Below are positions 1-5,831 of a stretch of 6,301 nucleotides of DNA, in pieces. How positions within the stretch are numbered: the stretch's first letter is position 1; every line of letters starts with the position of its first letter. A program made the position numbers and the translations under genes. The notes under the pieces are model-generated. The model was not told where the DNA came from. It saw only the letters and a list, made by a program, of their open reading frames with translations, and ran no database searches. Source of the DNA: Mailhella sp. (GTDB lineage: Bacteria > Desulfobacterota > Desulfovibrionia > Desulfovibrionales > Desulfovibrionaceae); the NCBI GenBank assembly GCA_017940105.1, contig JAGAZG010000039.1:1-6301 (forward strand), given 5' to 3'.

Positions 1-2
1 AT

Positions 3-812
3 GCAGACATGCTGCTCTCAGAAAATACGGACAGCGCTGCCGAAAGCTACGTCAGTCTATTTAAAGAAATGCGGCTTTCACAGGCTTTGGAAGCGCTGTG
101 GGCACCCATACGGGCCATGAACAAATATGTCGATGAACAGGCTCCATGGACGCTTGCCAAGGGAGGGCAAACGGAACGCCTCGGCACAGTGCTGCGAACC
201 CTTCTGGAAAACATGTATAAAATTGCCTATCTGCTCTGGCCGGTGATGCCGGATTCGTCGGCAACCATGCAGGCACAGCTAGGCAGGCCACAGGGAGAAT
301 TTTCTGAATCCGTCCTGAGCGACATCATTAAATACCGCATGCATTTGCGTACGGGCCTGACCATAGCATCGTCTTCAAACCTCTTTCCGCGCATGGAAAT
401 GCCCAAAGAAGATGCCCCAGCTCCAAAAGAGAAAAAACATCAGCCAGAACAGGCAAAGGGCAAGGAATCCATGCAGGAAGGCCAGGCCAAGCCGGTCATT
501 GAATTTGGAGACTTTCAAAAGCTGGATCTTCGTGTCGGCGTCGTGCTTGCCGCAGAAAAACACCCCAATGCAGACAAGCTGCTGCGCTTTGACATTGACC
601 TTGGCGAAGGTAAGCCGAGGCAGATTCTTTCTGGCATTGCTTCCTTTTTCAAGCCTGAAGAGCTTGTCGGCAAAAAAGTGGTCGTGGTTGCCAACCTGCC
701 TCCGAGAAAGATTCGCGGACTGGAATCGCAGGGCATGATACTGACGGCCGAATTTGACGGTGGGCTTTCCCTGCTTTCCTCAGAAGCCCCTGCAGGTTCG
801 CCCATCGCCTGA
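3..812 (+). CDS. metG: Methionyl-tRNA synthetase, C-terminal part (5' end outside window)
   Basis: Charges tRNA-Met with methionine in the cytoplasm for translation. The reading frame is open from the first bases, with in-frame codons for Ala-Asp before the first Met codon at 9, so that Met is internal and the gene starts upstream of the window. About 269 residues are visible. The first ~120 are the helical anticodon-binding domain, with the family hallmark MNKYVDEQAPWTLAK. A charged Lys/Glu/Pro/Gln-rich linker (about fragment residues 135-165) follows. The last ~105 residues are an EMAP-II/Trbp111-like OB-fold tRNA-binding domain (FQKLDLRVGVVLAAEKHPNADKLL, then PRKIRGLESQGMIL in part). This appended domain promotes dimerisation and tRNA binding in many bacterial MetRS. 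The catalytic HIGH and KMSKS motifs lie outside the window. It is convergent with uppP. Identification is secure. Confidence 0.96.
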   Translation, partial: ADMLLSENTDSAAESYVSLFKEMRLSQALEALWAPIRAMNKYVDEQAPWTLAKGGQTERLGTVLRTLLENMYKIAYLLWPVMPDSSATMQAQLGRPQGEFSESVLSDIIKYRMHLRTGLTIASSSNLFPRMEMPKEDAPAPKEKKHQPEQAKGKESMQEGQAKPVIEFGDFQKLDLRVGVVLAAEKHPNADKLLRFDIDLGEGKPRQILSGIASFFKPEELVGKKVVVVANLPPRKIRGLESQGMILTAEFDGGLSLLSSEAPAGSPIA

Positions 813-843
813 GCGCACGGCATACGATTCCTCAAAGCAGCAT

Positions 844-878
844 GCGCCGGCCCTTCACGGAACCGGCGCTTTCTATTT
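844..878 (+). terminator. Probable intrinsic terminator of metG
   Basis: A perfect 7-bp GC stem, GCGCCGG (844-850) with CCGGCGC (863-869), has a 12-nt loop and is followed directly by a T-rich tail (tttctattt, 870-878). It lies 31 nt after the metG stop in the gap between two convergent genes, where a terminator is expected. The T tract is interrupted by C and A, so efficiency is uncertain. Confidence 0.6.
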
Positions 879-881
879 CAG

Positions 882-901
882 CGCTGCAACGCAATGCAGC
901 G
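882..901. repeat. Inverted repeat just after the uppP stop
   Basis: CGCTGCA (882-888) pairs perfectly with TGCAGCG (895-901) around a 6-nt loop, one base beyond the end of uppP. Neither strand has a proper T run after it, so it is not a classical intrinsic terminator. It could act with the neighbouring hairpin at 844-869 to stop or protect the uppS-uppP transcript. Confidence 0.4.
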
Positions 902-902
902 G

Positions 903-1706
903 TTACGAAGCCATCAGCCAGTAAACAGGTATGGCAAGAGCCATTCTGTATAAGGCAAACGGAACAAGCGTCACATGGGCAAGCAGGCGTATAAACACTT
1001 TAATGGCAAAAACGGCAGATGCAAACGCAGCGGCAGAACCGACGATGAAAAAAGGAATGTCGCCAGCCGTAAAAACTGAAAGCGACTTGATTATGTCGTA
1101 GCCGGCGGCTCCCATGATGATGGGCACCGCCGCAATAAACGAATATTCTGCAGCGCTTCTTCGTGAAAGCCCTAGAAACATGCCTCCGACAATGGTAGAG
1201 GCCGACCGGGAAAATCCTGGCCACAAGGCCAGGCACTGAAAGCAGCCGATGCCCAGCGCCTGCATCGGCGTCACGCGGTCAAGCTGCGTTTCAGACCTTT
1301 CATGCCGGCTGGCAAGCCAGCGCTCAGCTGCAAGCATGAACAGTGCGCCGCTCACGAGAGCAAGAACTACGGGAAGAGGACGGAACAGCGCCTTGATTTG
1401 CCCATGAAGAAGCAGGCCGAGCAATGCCCCTGGAAACGTGGTAAGCGCCAGAAGCAAGAGTCCCCGCAGCCCCGAAAGCGAAGATCTGCGTTTTGGAAGC
1501 ACAAGCCCCGTAAACCTTTCCCAGTACAGCAAAACAACGGCGAAGATCGCTCCGGTCTGAATGACGACATCAAAGGTGGCTGCCCTTTCACCAGCAAGGC
1601 CAAGGGCATGGGATGCCAGCACCAAGTGTCCTGAGGACGAAACAGGAAGAAATTCTGTGAGACCTTCCACAATCCCGAGGACAAAAGATGCAGCCAAGGA
1701 TTCCAT
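903..1706 (-). CDS. uppP: Undecaprenyl-diphosphatase (UppP/BacA family)
   Basis: Integral inner-membrane phosphatase that removes one phosphate from undecaprenyl diphosphate, giving the undecaprenyl phosphate carrier for peptidoglycan and other glycans; the family is linked to bacitracin resistance. The 267-residue length matches the family. The N-terminal active-site motif GIVEGLTEFLPVSSSGH (residues 11-27) supplies Glu14, Glu18, the Ser cluster and His27. The second motif PGFSRSAST (163-171) supplies the conserved Arg167. Hydrophobic stretches run along the whole protein, consistent with a multi-pass membrane enzyme. The start is supported by GGAGG (1716-1712, minus strand) 5 nt upstream, inside the end of uppS. 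The uppS TGA directly abuts this ATG with no gap, so the two are surely co-transcribed and probably translationally coupled. Confidence 0.96.
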   Translation of the reverse strand: MESLAASFVLGIVEGLTEFLPVSSSGHLVLASHALGLAGERAATFDVVIQTGAIFAVVLLYWERFTGLVLPKRRSSLSGLRGLLLLALTTFPGALLGLLLHGQIKALFRPLPVVLALVSGALFMLAAERWLASRHERSETQLDRVTPMQALGIGCFQCLALWPGFSRSASTIVGGMFLGLSRRSAAEYSFIAAVPIIMGAAGYDIIKSLSVFTAGDIPFFIVGSAAAFASAVFAIKVFIRLLAHVTLVPFALYRMALAIPVYWLMAS

Positions 1707-2423
1707 TCATGCCTCCACTGACCCGGCACAGGCCGATGTTCTGCCAAAGCGGCGTTCCCGGCGGGCATATTCGTCAAGGGCGTCATGCAGTGCCTGCGCG
1801 TCAAAATCCGGCCACAGCAACGGCGTAAAATATAATTCTGCATACGCACCCTGAAAAAGAAGGAAATTGCTTATGCGGCACTCGCCGCTGGTGCGTATGA
1901 TAAGATCAGGATCAGGCAGCTCAGGCGCATACATGAGCGATCGAAAACGCTTTTCATCCAGTTCTTCTGGGCTGAGTCCGGCAGCAAGGGCCCTCCTTGC
2001 CGCCTGGAGAATATCTTCCCTGCCTGAGTAGCTTATGGCAAGTGTCAGCATCATGTCAGCATTTACGGACGTTTTTGCCATAGCAAGCTCAAGAGCTCTG
2101 CGCACGGAAAGTGGAAGATCTCTTTTATCACCGATAAAGCCGAGCCGGATGCCGCGTTTCATCATGAGGGGCATTTCCTGGCGCACAAAACGAAGGAACA
2201 AGTCGAATAAAAAAGAAACTTCAGCCTGAGGCCTGTTCCAGTTTTCCTTTGAAAACGCGTACAGCGTCACATAGGGAATATTTAAGCTGCGGCACTCCCC
2301 GACCAAGGAACTTACGGCGTCCATGCCTGCAAGATGACCCTGTGAACGGCTCAGTCCCCTTTTTTCAGCCCAGCGGCCGTTGCCATCCATAATGACGGCG
2401 ATGTGTCCGGGTAAATTTTGCAT
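1707..2423 (-). CDS. uppS: Undecaprenyl diphosphate synthase (cis-prenyltransferase)
   Basis: Adds isopentenyl units in cis configuration to farnesyl diphosphate to make C55 undecaprenyl diphosphate, precursor of the cell-wall lipid carrier. Family motifs in order: HIAVIMDGNGRWAEKRG with the catalytic Asp near the N-terminus, FSKENWNRP, ISYSGRED, and DPDLIIRTSGECRISNFLLF followed by AYAELYFTPLLWPDF. All core regions are intact. The start is ambiguous. I chose ATG 2423 (238 aa) because it has GGAAG just upstream and puts the conserved block at the usual distance. An in-frame ATG at 2462 would give 251 aa, adding MRMPISFFSLNGS, but I see no ribosome-binding site before it. The gap to uppP is zero. 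A sigma70-like promoter candidate lies upstream near 2486-2514. Confidence 0.95.
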   Translation of the reverse strand: MQNLPGHIAVIMDGNGRWAEKRGLSRSQGHLAGMDAVSSLVGECRSLNIPYVTLYAFSKENWNRPQAEVSFLFDLFLRFVRQEMPLMMKRGIRLGFIGDKRDLPLSVRRALELAMAKTSVNADMMLTLAISYSGREDILQAARRALAAGLSPEELDEKRFRSLMYAPELPDPDLIIRTSGECRISNFLLFQGAYAELYFTPLLWPDFDAQALHDALDEYARRERRFGRTSACAGSVEA

Positions 2424-2473
2424 ACTTCCATTCAAAGAAAAAAAACTTATAGGCATTCTCATGGAAATGCCGC

Positions 2474-2513
2474 TGACAACGCTTTATCCTGTGACAACTG
2501 GGCAGTTATGTCA
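2474..2513. repeat. Cluster of three TGACA half-sites, possible operator
   Basis: TGACAAC occurs at 2474-2480 and again at 2492-2498, 18 bp apart. An inverted copy TGTCA lies at 2509-2513. The second and third copies form an imperfect inverted repeat: TGACAACTG (2492-2500), GG, then CAGTTATGTCA (2503-2513), with a 2-nt bulge. The elements bracket the candidate -10 and include the -35 of the putative uppS promoter, a position suited to a repressor. No regulator can be named from the sequence. Confidence 0.3.
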
Positions 2514-2514
2514 A
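2486..2514 (-). promoter_or_regulatory. Candidate sigma70-type promoter for uppS-uppP
   Basis: On the minus strand a perfect -35 box TTGACA (2514-2509) is followed after 17 nt by CAGGAT (2491-2486), which matches only 3 of 6 bases of the -10 consensus. The predicted RNA start near 2480 gives a leader of about 55 nt to the preferred uppS ATG. The spacing and -35 are good and the -10 is weak. A TATAAG at 2451-2446 is an alternative -10 without a recognisable -35. TGACA half-sites surround this promoter. Confidence 0.35.
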
Positions 2515-2714
2515 TCCAGACAAAACTCATGCAAGTATGACTGCTGCAACAAGGAAAGCATTACTACACTCACCTGTCATGCTGAAATTGTCTATAGAGC
2601 ACTTTCAAGAAATATTGAGACTATCGCTCTGGATACACTATACGAACTCATAGCCCCCTTGCGCCAGCCATTTCGTTTAACGCCGGAAGTGAATCCCGAG
2701 CTACTCATTGCTGG

Positions 2715-2757
2715 CGAGACAGATTTGCCACCGGCAAAACTGTCTCGAGCATTTTTT
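2715..2757 (+). terminator. Strong stem-loop with T run (terminator-like, plus-strand sense)
   Basis: CGAGACAGATTTGCC (2715-2729) pairs with GGCAAAACTGTCTCG (2733-2747) in 14 of 15 positions, with one A/A mismatch (2723/2739) and a 3-nt loop. Six T residues (2752-2757) follow on the plus strand after four bases. This is terminator-like in plus-strand sense, yet no recognised plus-strand gene precedes it. On the minus strand it lies about 120 nt after the DUF1848 stop but has no T run. Confidence 0.4.
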
Positions 2758-2767
2758 GAAAATGCTC
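2747..2767. repeat. Second perfect inverted repeat abutting the first
   Basis: GAGCATTTT (2747-2755) pairs perfectly with AAAATGCTC (2759-2767) around a 3-nt loop. It shares one base (2747) with the preceding 15-bp stem-loop, so the two hairpins sit back to back and use the T run in alternative ways. Because it is a palindrome it forms on either strand. It may be part of a bidirectional terminator, an RNA 3'-end stabiliser or a small repeat element. Confidence 0.5.
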
Positions 2768-2865
2768 TAGTCAACAGCACGGCAAAAGGGAATAGGCTCC
2801 CATGACAAACGGCATTTGCAAGAGTCTGCACGGTATGCAGCTCAAACATACATAACACTGTCAAG

Positions 2866-3807
2866 CTAAAGCAGGCTGAGCTGCCCGTCCCGGGGAAGAA
2901 AAAAACTGCGTTGCACGGCTTCGGTGACAATATCCCCCTTGCGCAGGCTGTCATTCAGCATAGGAGAATCAGGGTTATGCTCCGCATAGTTGCGCAGGGT
3001 AGCAGTTTTGCTGCTGGTGGCATAGCAATAGCGGCATCCGCTGGGGCAGGCGTCATAAGCGCCAATGTCATGCATGGGCAGGCACTGGCAGCCTTCGCGC
3101 ATGGGACGTGGCTGCACGCGGCGCATGCGAATGCCAAAGGCTTTTTCAAGCAACGGAACCGTAACGCATCCGGATCTGGCAATGCCCAGGGACGCATAGT
3201 CCCCAGTTTCTGCACAGGTACGCAGCTGAATGCCGTGACGAGCGGCAGAATAAGAAAAGCTGCGGAGCATGATCAGCTTATCGGCTTCCGGCACAGGACG
3301 AAGGGAAGGAAAAGCATAGGCCAGCTTGCGGTACATCTGAACAAAGCTGAAGACGCAGCTTGAGGCATATGGCTCAAGAACTGAACACATTTCCTCAAAA
3401 GCCAGAGCATGATGCTCCACCGTGTACTTCGGCGTGAGCAGCACGGGATCGTAGCGCCAGCATATGCGCTCCTTGCCAAGCAGGGCAGAAAGGCGCGCAA
3501 ACGTTCCGGCCGCCTCCCGCCACGGGGGGACGCCCGGCTCTATATCACTGCCATAGCTTGTAATGGTCACAAAGAAAAAAATTCTGAAGCCCATGCCAAG
3601 AATGCGTTCAATATTTCCCAGCATGGGCGATGGATCTTTAGAGCAAAAAATCAGGGCATCCACGAGGTCGGGATCAAGCCTGAGACGCGAAACCTTTTCT
3701 GGAAAAAGAGGGTTTCGGGAAAGCACCCAGCCTTCCTTCAGGCGCCGCATCAGCCATTCGCCGTAATAATGCGGAATGTCTGTTCTGCCGCTTGCGCTGA
3801 CAAGCAT
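2866..3807 (-). CDS. DUF1848 family protein with C-terminal radical-SAM-like cysteine cluster
   Basis: Function unknown; I assign it to DUF1848 from the N-terminal MLVSASGRTDIPHYYGEW, the central RICWRYDPVLLTPKYT region and the C-terminal cysteine block. Near the C-terminus are CQC and then CPSGCRYCYA. CPSGCRYC has the CX3CX2C spacing and the aromatic residue before the last Cys that are typical of radical SAM iron-sulfur sites, but it sits about 50 residues from the end instead of near the start. An Fe-S cofactor is therefore inferred and not shown. I chose ATG 3807 (313 aa), which has GGGAG 8 nt upstream and gives the family-like N-terminus. A TTG at 3858 would add 17 non-family residues and overlap pyrI. 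It begins 20 nt after pyrI and is the last gene of the pyrimidine run. No signal peptide or membrane segment is evident. Confidence 0.88.
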   Translation of the reverse strand: MLVSASGRTDIPHYYGEWLMRRLKEGWVLSRNPLFPEKVSRLRLDPDLVDALIFCSKDPSPMLGNIERILGMGFRIFFFVTITSYGSDIEPGVPPWREAAGTFARLSALLGKERICWRYDPVLLTPKYTVEHHALAFEEMCSVLEPYASSCVFSFVQMYRKLAYAFPSLRPVPEADKLIMLRSFSYSAARHGIQLRTCAETGDYASLGIARSGCVTVPLLEKAFGIRMRRVQPRPMREGCQCLPMHDIGAYDACPSGCRYCYATSSKTATLRNYAEHNPDSPMLNDSLRKGDIVTEAVQRSFFLPRDGQLSLL

Positions 3808-3815
3808 GGTGTGAA

Positions 3816-3820
3816 CTCCC
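3816..3820 (-). promoter_or_regulatory. Ribosome-binding site deciding the DUF1848 start
   Basis: The minus strand reads GGGAG (3820-3816), 8 nt before ATG 3807, inside the short gap after the pyrI stop. It supports the ATG over the upstream TTG at 3858, and supports translation from the pyr message. Confidence 0.6.
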
Positions 3821-3827
3821 GCAGAAA

Positions 3828-4253
3828 TCAGGAAGCGCCCTTGGCGCGGCTTTCGCAATACAAGCAGCGGTAAATGCGGTTTTCACGGTCTGTCAGCTTG
3901 AATATATGCGGCAATTCCTGTTCAGTGGAAGTGATGCACCTGGGATTTCGGCAATGGATGACATTGACCACCCGTTCGGGCAGCTCAACAGAAAACTTTC
4001 TGTCCAGCTTGCCGTTGCGCACGATATTCACAGTAATGCCCGCATCAACATAGCCCAGCACATCAAAGTCGATATCTATGAGCGCGTCGATTTTGATAAT
4101 GTCCTTGCGCCCCATTTTACGGCTGGGAACATTTTTAAGCATTGCCACCGTGCACTCAAGCTTGTCCAGCCCAAGTATTGAATAAAGTTCCATGCACAGG
4201 CCGGCGCGGATATGGTCGAGAACAATGCCGTTGGAGATTGCGTCTATAACCAT
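3828..4253 (-). CDS. pyrI: Aspartate carbamoyltransferase regulatory chain
   Basis: Regulatory subunit that binds nucleotides and links PyrB trimers into the allosteric class-B holoenzyme; the pathway end products adjust activity. From ATG 4253 the protein is 141 residues, slightly shorter than the E. coli chain. The N-terminal allosteric domain has VLDHI (Asp13, counterpart of the nucleotide-binding Asp19 of E. coli) and MGRKDIIKID (Lys54, counterpart of Lys60), and LPERVVNV precedes the zinc domain. The four zinc ligands are present as CRNPRC (Cys101, Cys106) and CLYC (Cys130, Cys133). The ATG overlaps the pyrB TGA by one base (TGATG), which implies translational coupling; a GTG one codon earlier is also possible. 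The complete ligand set suggests a functional regulator, though its effectors cannot be read from the sequence. Confidence 0.95.
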   Translation of the reverse strand: MVIDAISNGIVLDHIRAGLCMELYSILGLDKLECTVAMLKNVPSRKMGRKDIIKIDALIDIDFDVLGYVDAGITVNIVRNGKLDRKFSVELPERVVNVIHCRNPRCITSTEQELPHIFKLTDRENRIYRCLYCESRAKGAS

Positions 4254-5167
4254 CACTCCACCCCCAGAAGTTTCATAATCAGTGCCATGCGCATGTACTT
4301 GCCGTTCAGGGCCTGCCTAAAATAGGCTGCGCGATGGTCATTGTCCACGGCTACGGAAATTTCGTTGACACGGGGAAGAGGGTGCAGGATGCACAGGTCA
4401 GGCTTGGCGTTCTCAAGCTTGCCAGGCGTGAGTATATAGCTGTCTTTCAGGCGTATGTAATCGGCCTCGTTGAAAAAACGCTCACGCTGCACGCGGGTCA
4501 TGTAAAGCACATCCAGGCGCGGCATGGCGGCAGTCAGGTCTGTTGTTTCACTGCAGGCAATGCCCTCGCGCTCCATGATATCCCTGCGCACATAGCCAGG
4601 AAGGCGGAGCTCTTCCGGAGAAATAAGCACAAATTTAACCCCGTCGTAGCGGGACATGGCCGCAATCAGCGAATGCACCGTGCGGCCAAACTTAAGATCT
4701 CCGCAAAGACCGATGGTGAGATGGTCAAAGCGCCCTTTTTCGCGCCAAATGGTAAGCAGGTCCGCCAGGGTCTGCGTCGGATGGTTATGCCCTCCGTCGC
4801 CGGCATTAATGACGGGCACGCCGGCTTTCATGGCGGCTACCAGCGGTGCGCCTTCCTTGGGATGGCGCATGGCAATGATATCTGCATAGCAGCCGACGAC
4901 CTTTACGGTGTCGGAAACGCTTTCACCCTTGGCTGCAGAAGAGCTCTGTGCCTCTGAAAAGCCAAGCACATTGCCGCCGAGTTCATACATGGCGGCTTCA
5001 AAGCTCAGCCGCGTGCGCGTTGATGGTTCGAAAAACAGCGTGGCAAGCTTCTTGCCGCTGCACTTATGGGCATACTTTTGCGGGTCGGCAATAATATCCA
5101 GCGCAGTCGCAAGAAGGTCATCGATATCCTGGGTAGAAAGATCACGTATGTCGATCAGGCTGTTCAT
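4253..5167 (-). CDS. pyrB: Aspartate carbamoyltransferase catalytic chain
   Basis: Cytosolic enzyme that condenses carbamoyl phosphate and aspartate to carbamoyl aspartate, the committed step of pyrimidine synthesis. At 304 residues it is of usual length. The active site looks complete by comparison with E. coli: the carbamoyl-phosphate loop FFEPSTRTR (residues 45-53), Lys80 in AAKGES, Arg101 in MRHPKEG, His129 in HPTQTLADLL, Arg162 in GRTVHS, Arg225 in TRVQRERF, and HPLPRVNEI (262-270). The lysine loop and the aspartate-binding region are both intact. It starts 2 nt after the pyrE stop, with an AGGGG-type Shine-Dalgarno sequence inside the end of pyrE, and ends overlapping pyrI by one base. 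Its pairing with pyrI points to an E. coli-type holoenzyme. Confidence 0.97.
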   Translation of the reverse strand: MNSLIDIRDLSTQDIDDLLATALDIIADPQKYAHKCSGKKLATLFFEPSTRTRLSFEAAMYELGGNVLGFSEAQSSSAAKGESVSDTVKVVGCYADIIAMRHPKEGAPLVAAMKAGVPVINAGDGGHNHPTQTLADLLTIWREKGRFDHLTIGLCGDLKFGRTVHSLIAAMSRYDGVKFVLISPEELRLPGYVRRDIMEREGIACSETTDLTAAMPRLDVLYMTRVQRERFFNEADYIRLKDSYILTPGKLENAKPDLCILHPLPRVNEISVAVDNDHRAAYFRQALNGKYMRMALIMKLLGVE

Positions 5168-5169
5168 GC

Positions 5170-5811
5170 TTACGCCCCTATCCAGCTTTCATCGGAGGGA
5201 TTATCCCGGAAAGCAAGCAGGCGGACCACGTCTTCCGCTTTTATATATCCGGTTTCGGCTGCAACACGGGCAATGACGTCAAAATTTGTCAGGCTCACGT
5301 TTTTCACCTTTTCGGCAGCAAGGCGTTCCAGTCCCTTTTTCATGCCGTATGTGAAGATGCTGGCTACACCGAGCACCTCTGCTCCGGCGTCGCGAAGGAC
5401 GCGCACGACTTCGAGCACGCTTCCTCCCGTGGAAATAAGATCTTCAATGACAACGACTTTCTGTCCTGGGAGCAGGCGCCCCTCTATCTGGTTTCCACGC
5501 CCATGATCCTTGGCGCTGGAACGCACATATCCCATGGGCAGTCCCATGAGATGTCCGACAATAGCTGCATGCGCAATGCCAGCTGTACTTGTGCCCATAA
5601 GAATCTCGCAAGCCGGATATGCCGAACGCACAGTGGCGGCCAGCGCATTTTCAACGGCCAGACGGGCCTCAGGCGCAGTGAGAATCAGCCTGTTATCGCA
5701 GTACACGGGGCTTTTGATGCCGCTGGCCCATGTAAAGGGCTCCTGAGGACGAAAAAACACGGCTTTAATGGAAAGAAGATGCTTGGCAATCTGTCGCTCT
5801 TGGCTGTCCAT
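5170..5811 (-). CDS. pyrE: Orotate phosphoribosyltransferase
   Basis: Transfers the phosphoribosyl group of PRPP to orotate, forming orotidine 5'-phosphate. The protein is 213 residues, the same as E. coli PyrE. The orotate-side motif FTWASGIKSPVYCDNR is at residues 26-41. The flexible catalytic loop KDHGRG starts at Lys101. The PRPP-binding signature VVVIEDLISTGGS, with the Glu-Asp acidic pair, is at 119-131. The start ATG 5811 has AAGGAG 5 nt upstream (5822-5817, minus strand), a near-ideal ribosome-binding site in the 20-nt gap after pyrF. It is followed after 2 nt by pyrB. Its place next to pyrF is logical because PyrF uses its product. Nothing unusual is seen in the sequence. Confidence 0.97.
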   Translation of the reverse strand: MDSQERQIAKHLLSIKAVFFRPQEPFTWASGIKSPVYCDNRLILTAPEARLAVENALAATVRSAYPACEILMGTSTAGIAHAAIVGHLMGLPMGYVRSSAKDHGRGNQIEGRLLPGQKVVVIEDLISTGGSVLEVVRVLRDAGAEVLGVASIFTYGMKKGLERLAAEKVKNVSLTNFDVIARVAAETGYIKAEDVVRLLAFRDNPSDESWIGA

Positions 5812-5831
5812 GTCGACTCCTTGACTCGTTG

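Larger units (their letters stand above)
2463..2865. other. 403-bp intergenic stretch without a convincing gene
   Basis: This gap between the DUF1848 gene and uppS is visibly more AT-rich than its surroundings. It holds the candidate uppS promoter and half-sites at its left end and the tandem inverted repeats at 2715-2767. A plus-strand open frame (from ATG 2461 to 2805) covers most of it. It resembles no family I know, uses codons uncommon in the neighbours (aga, cta, ata, tta), starts antisense to uppS and would contain a strong hairpin. I therefore do not call it a gene. No tRNA was found, and no clear terminator for the minus-strand pyr unit, which may read through toward uppS. Confidence 0.5.

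Noticed and set aside
2424..2462. Thirteen-residue extension of UppS from ATG 2462
   Set aside because: It has no ribosome-binding site and no conserved residues, and the ATG at 2423 has GGAAG upstream. It is kept as an alternative because that site is spaced very close to the ATG.
2461..2805. Plus-strand open frame of about 114 codons in the intergenic gap
   Set aside because: It matches no family I recognise, its codon use is unlike the neighbours, it has only a weak AGG upstream, and it would contain a 15-bp terminator-like hairpin. It is more likely a chance open frame, though a small hypothetical gene is not fully excluded.
2826..2840. Small hairpin CTGCA/TGCAG after the DUF1848 stop as a terminator
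   Set aside because: Only five base pairs, with no T run in the minus-strand direction; too weak to call.
2592..2954. Minus-strand open frame overlapping the 3' end of the DUF1848 gene
   Set aside because: It runs in another frame through the well-supported C-terminus of DUF1848 and has no recognisable domain or good start signal.
3808..3858. N-terminal extension of DUF1848 from TTG 3858
   Set aside because: It would overlap the end of pyrI and adds residues not typical of the family; ATG 3807 has a well-spaced GGGAG.
4334..4957. Long plus-strand open frame of 207 codons opposite pyrB
   Set aside because: It is antisense to a gene with a fully intact active site, its translation has no family signature, and long antisense frames are common opposite GC-rich coding sequence.
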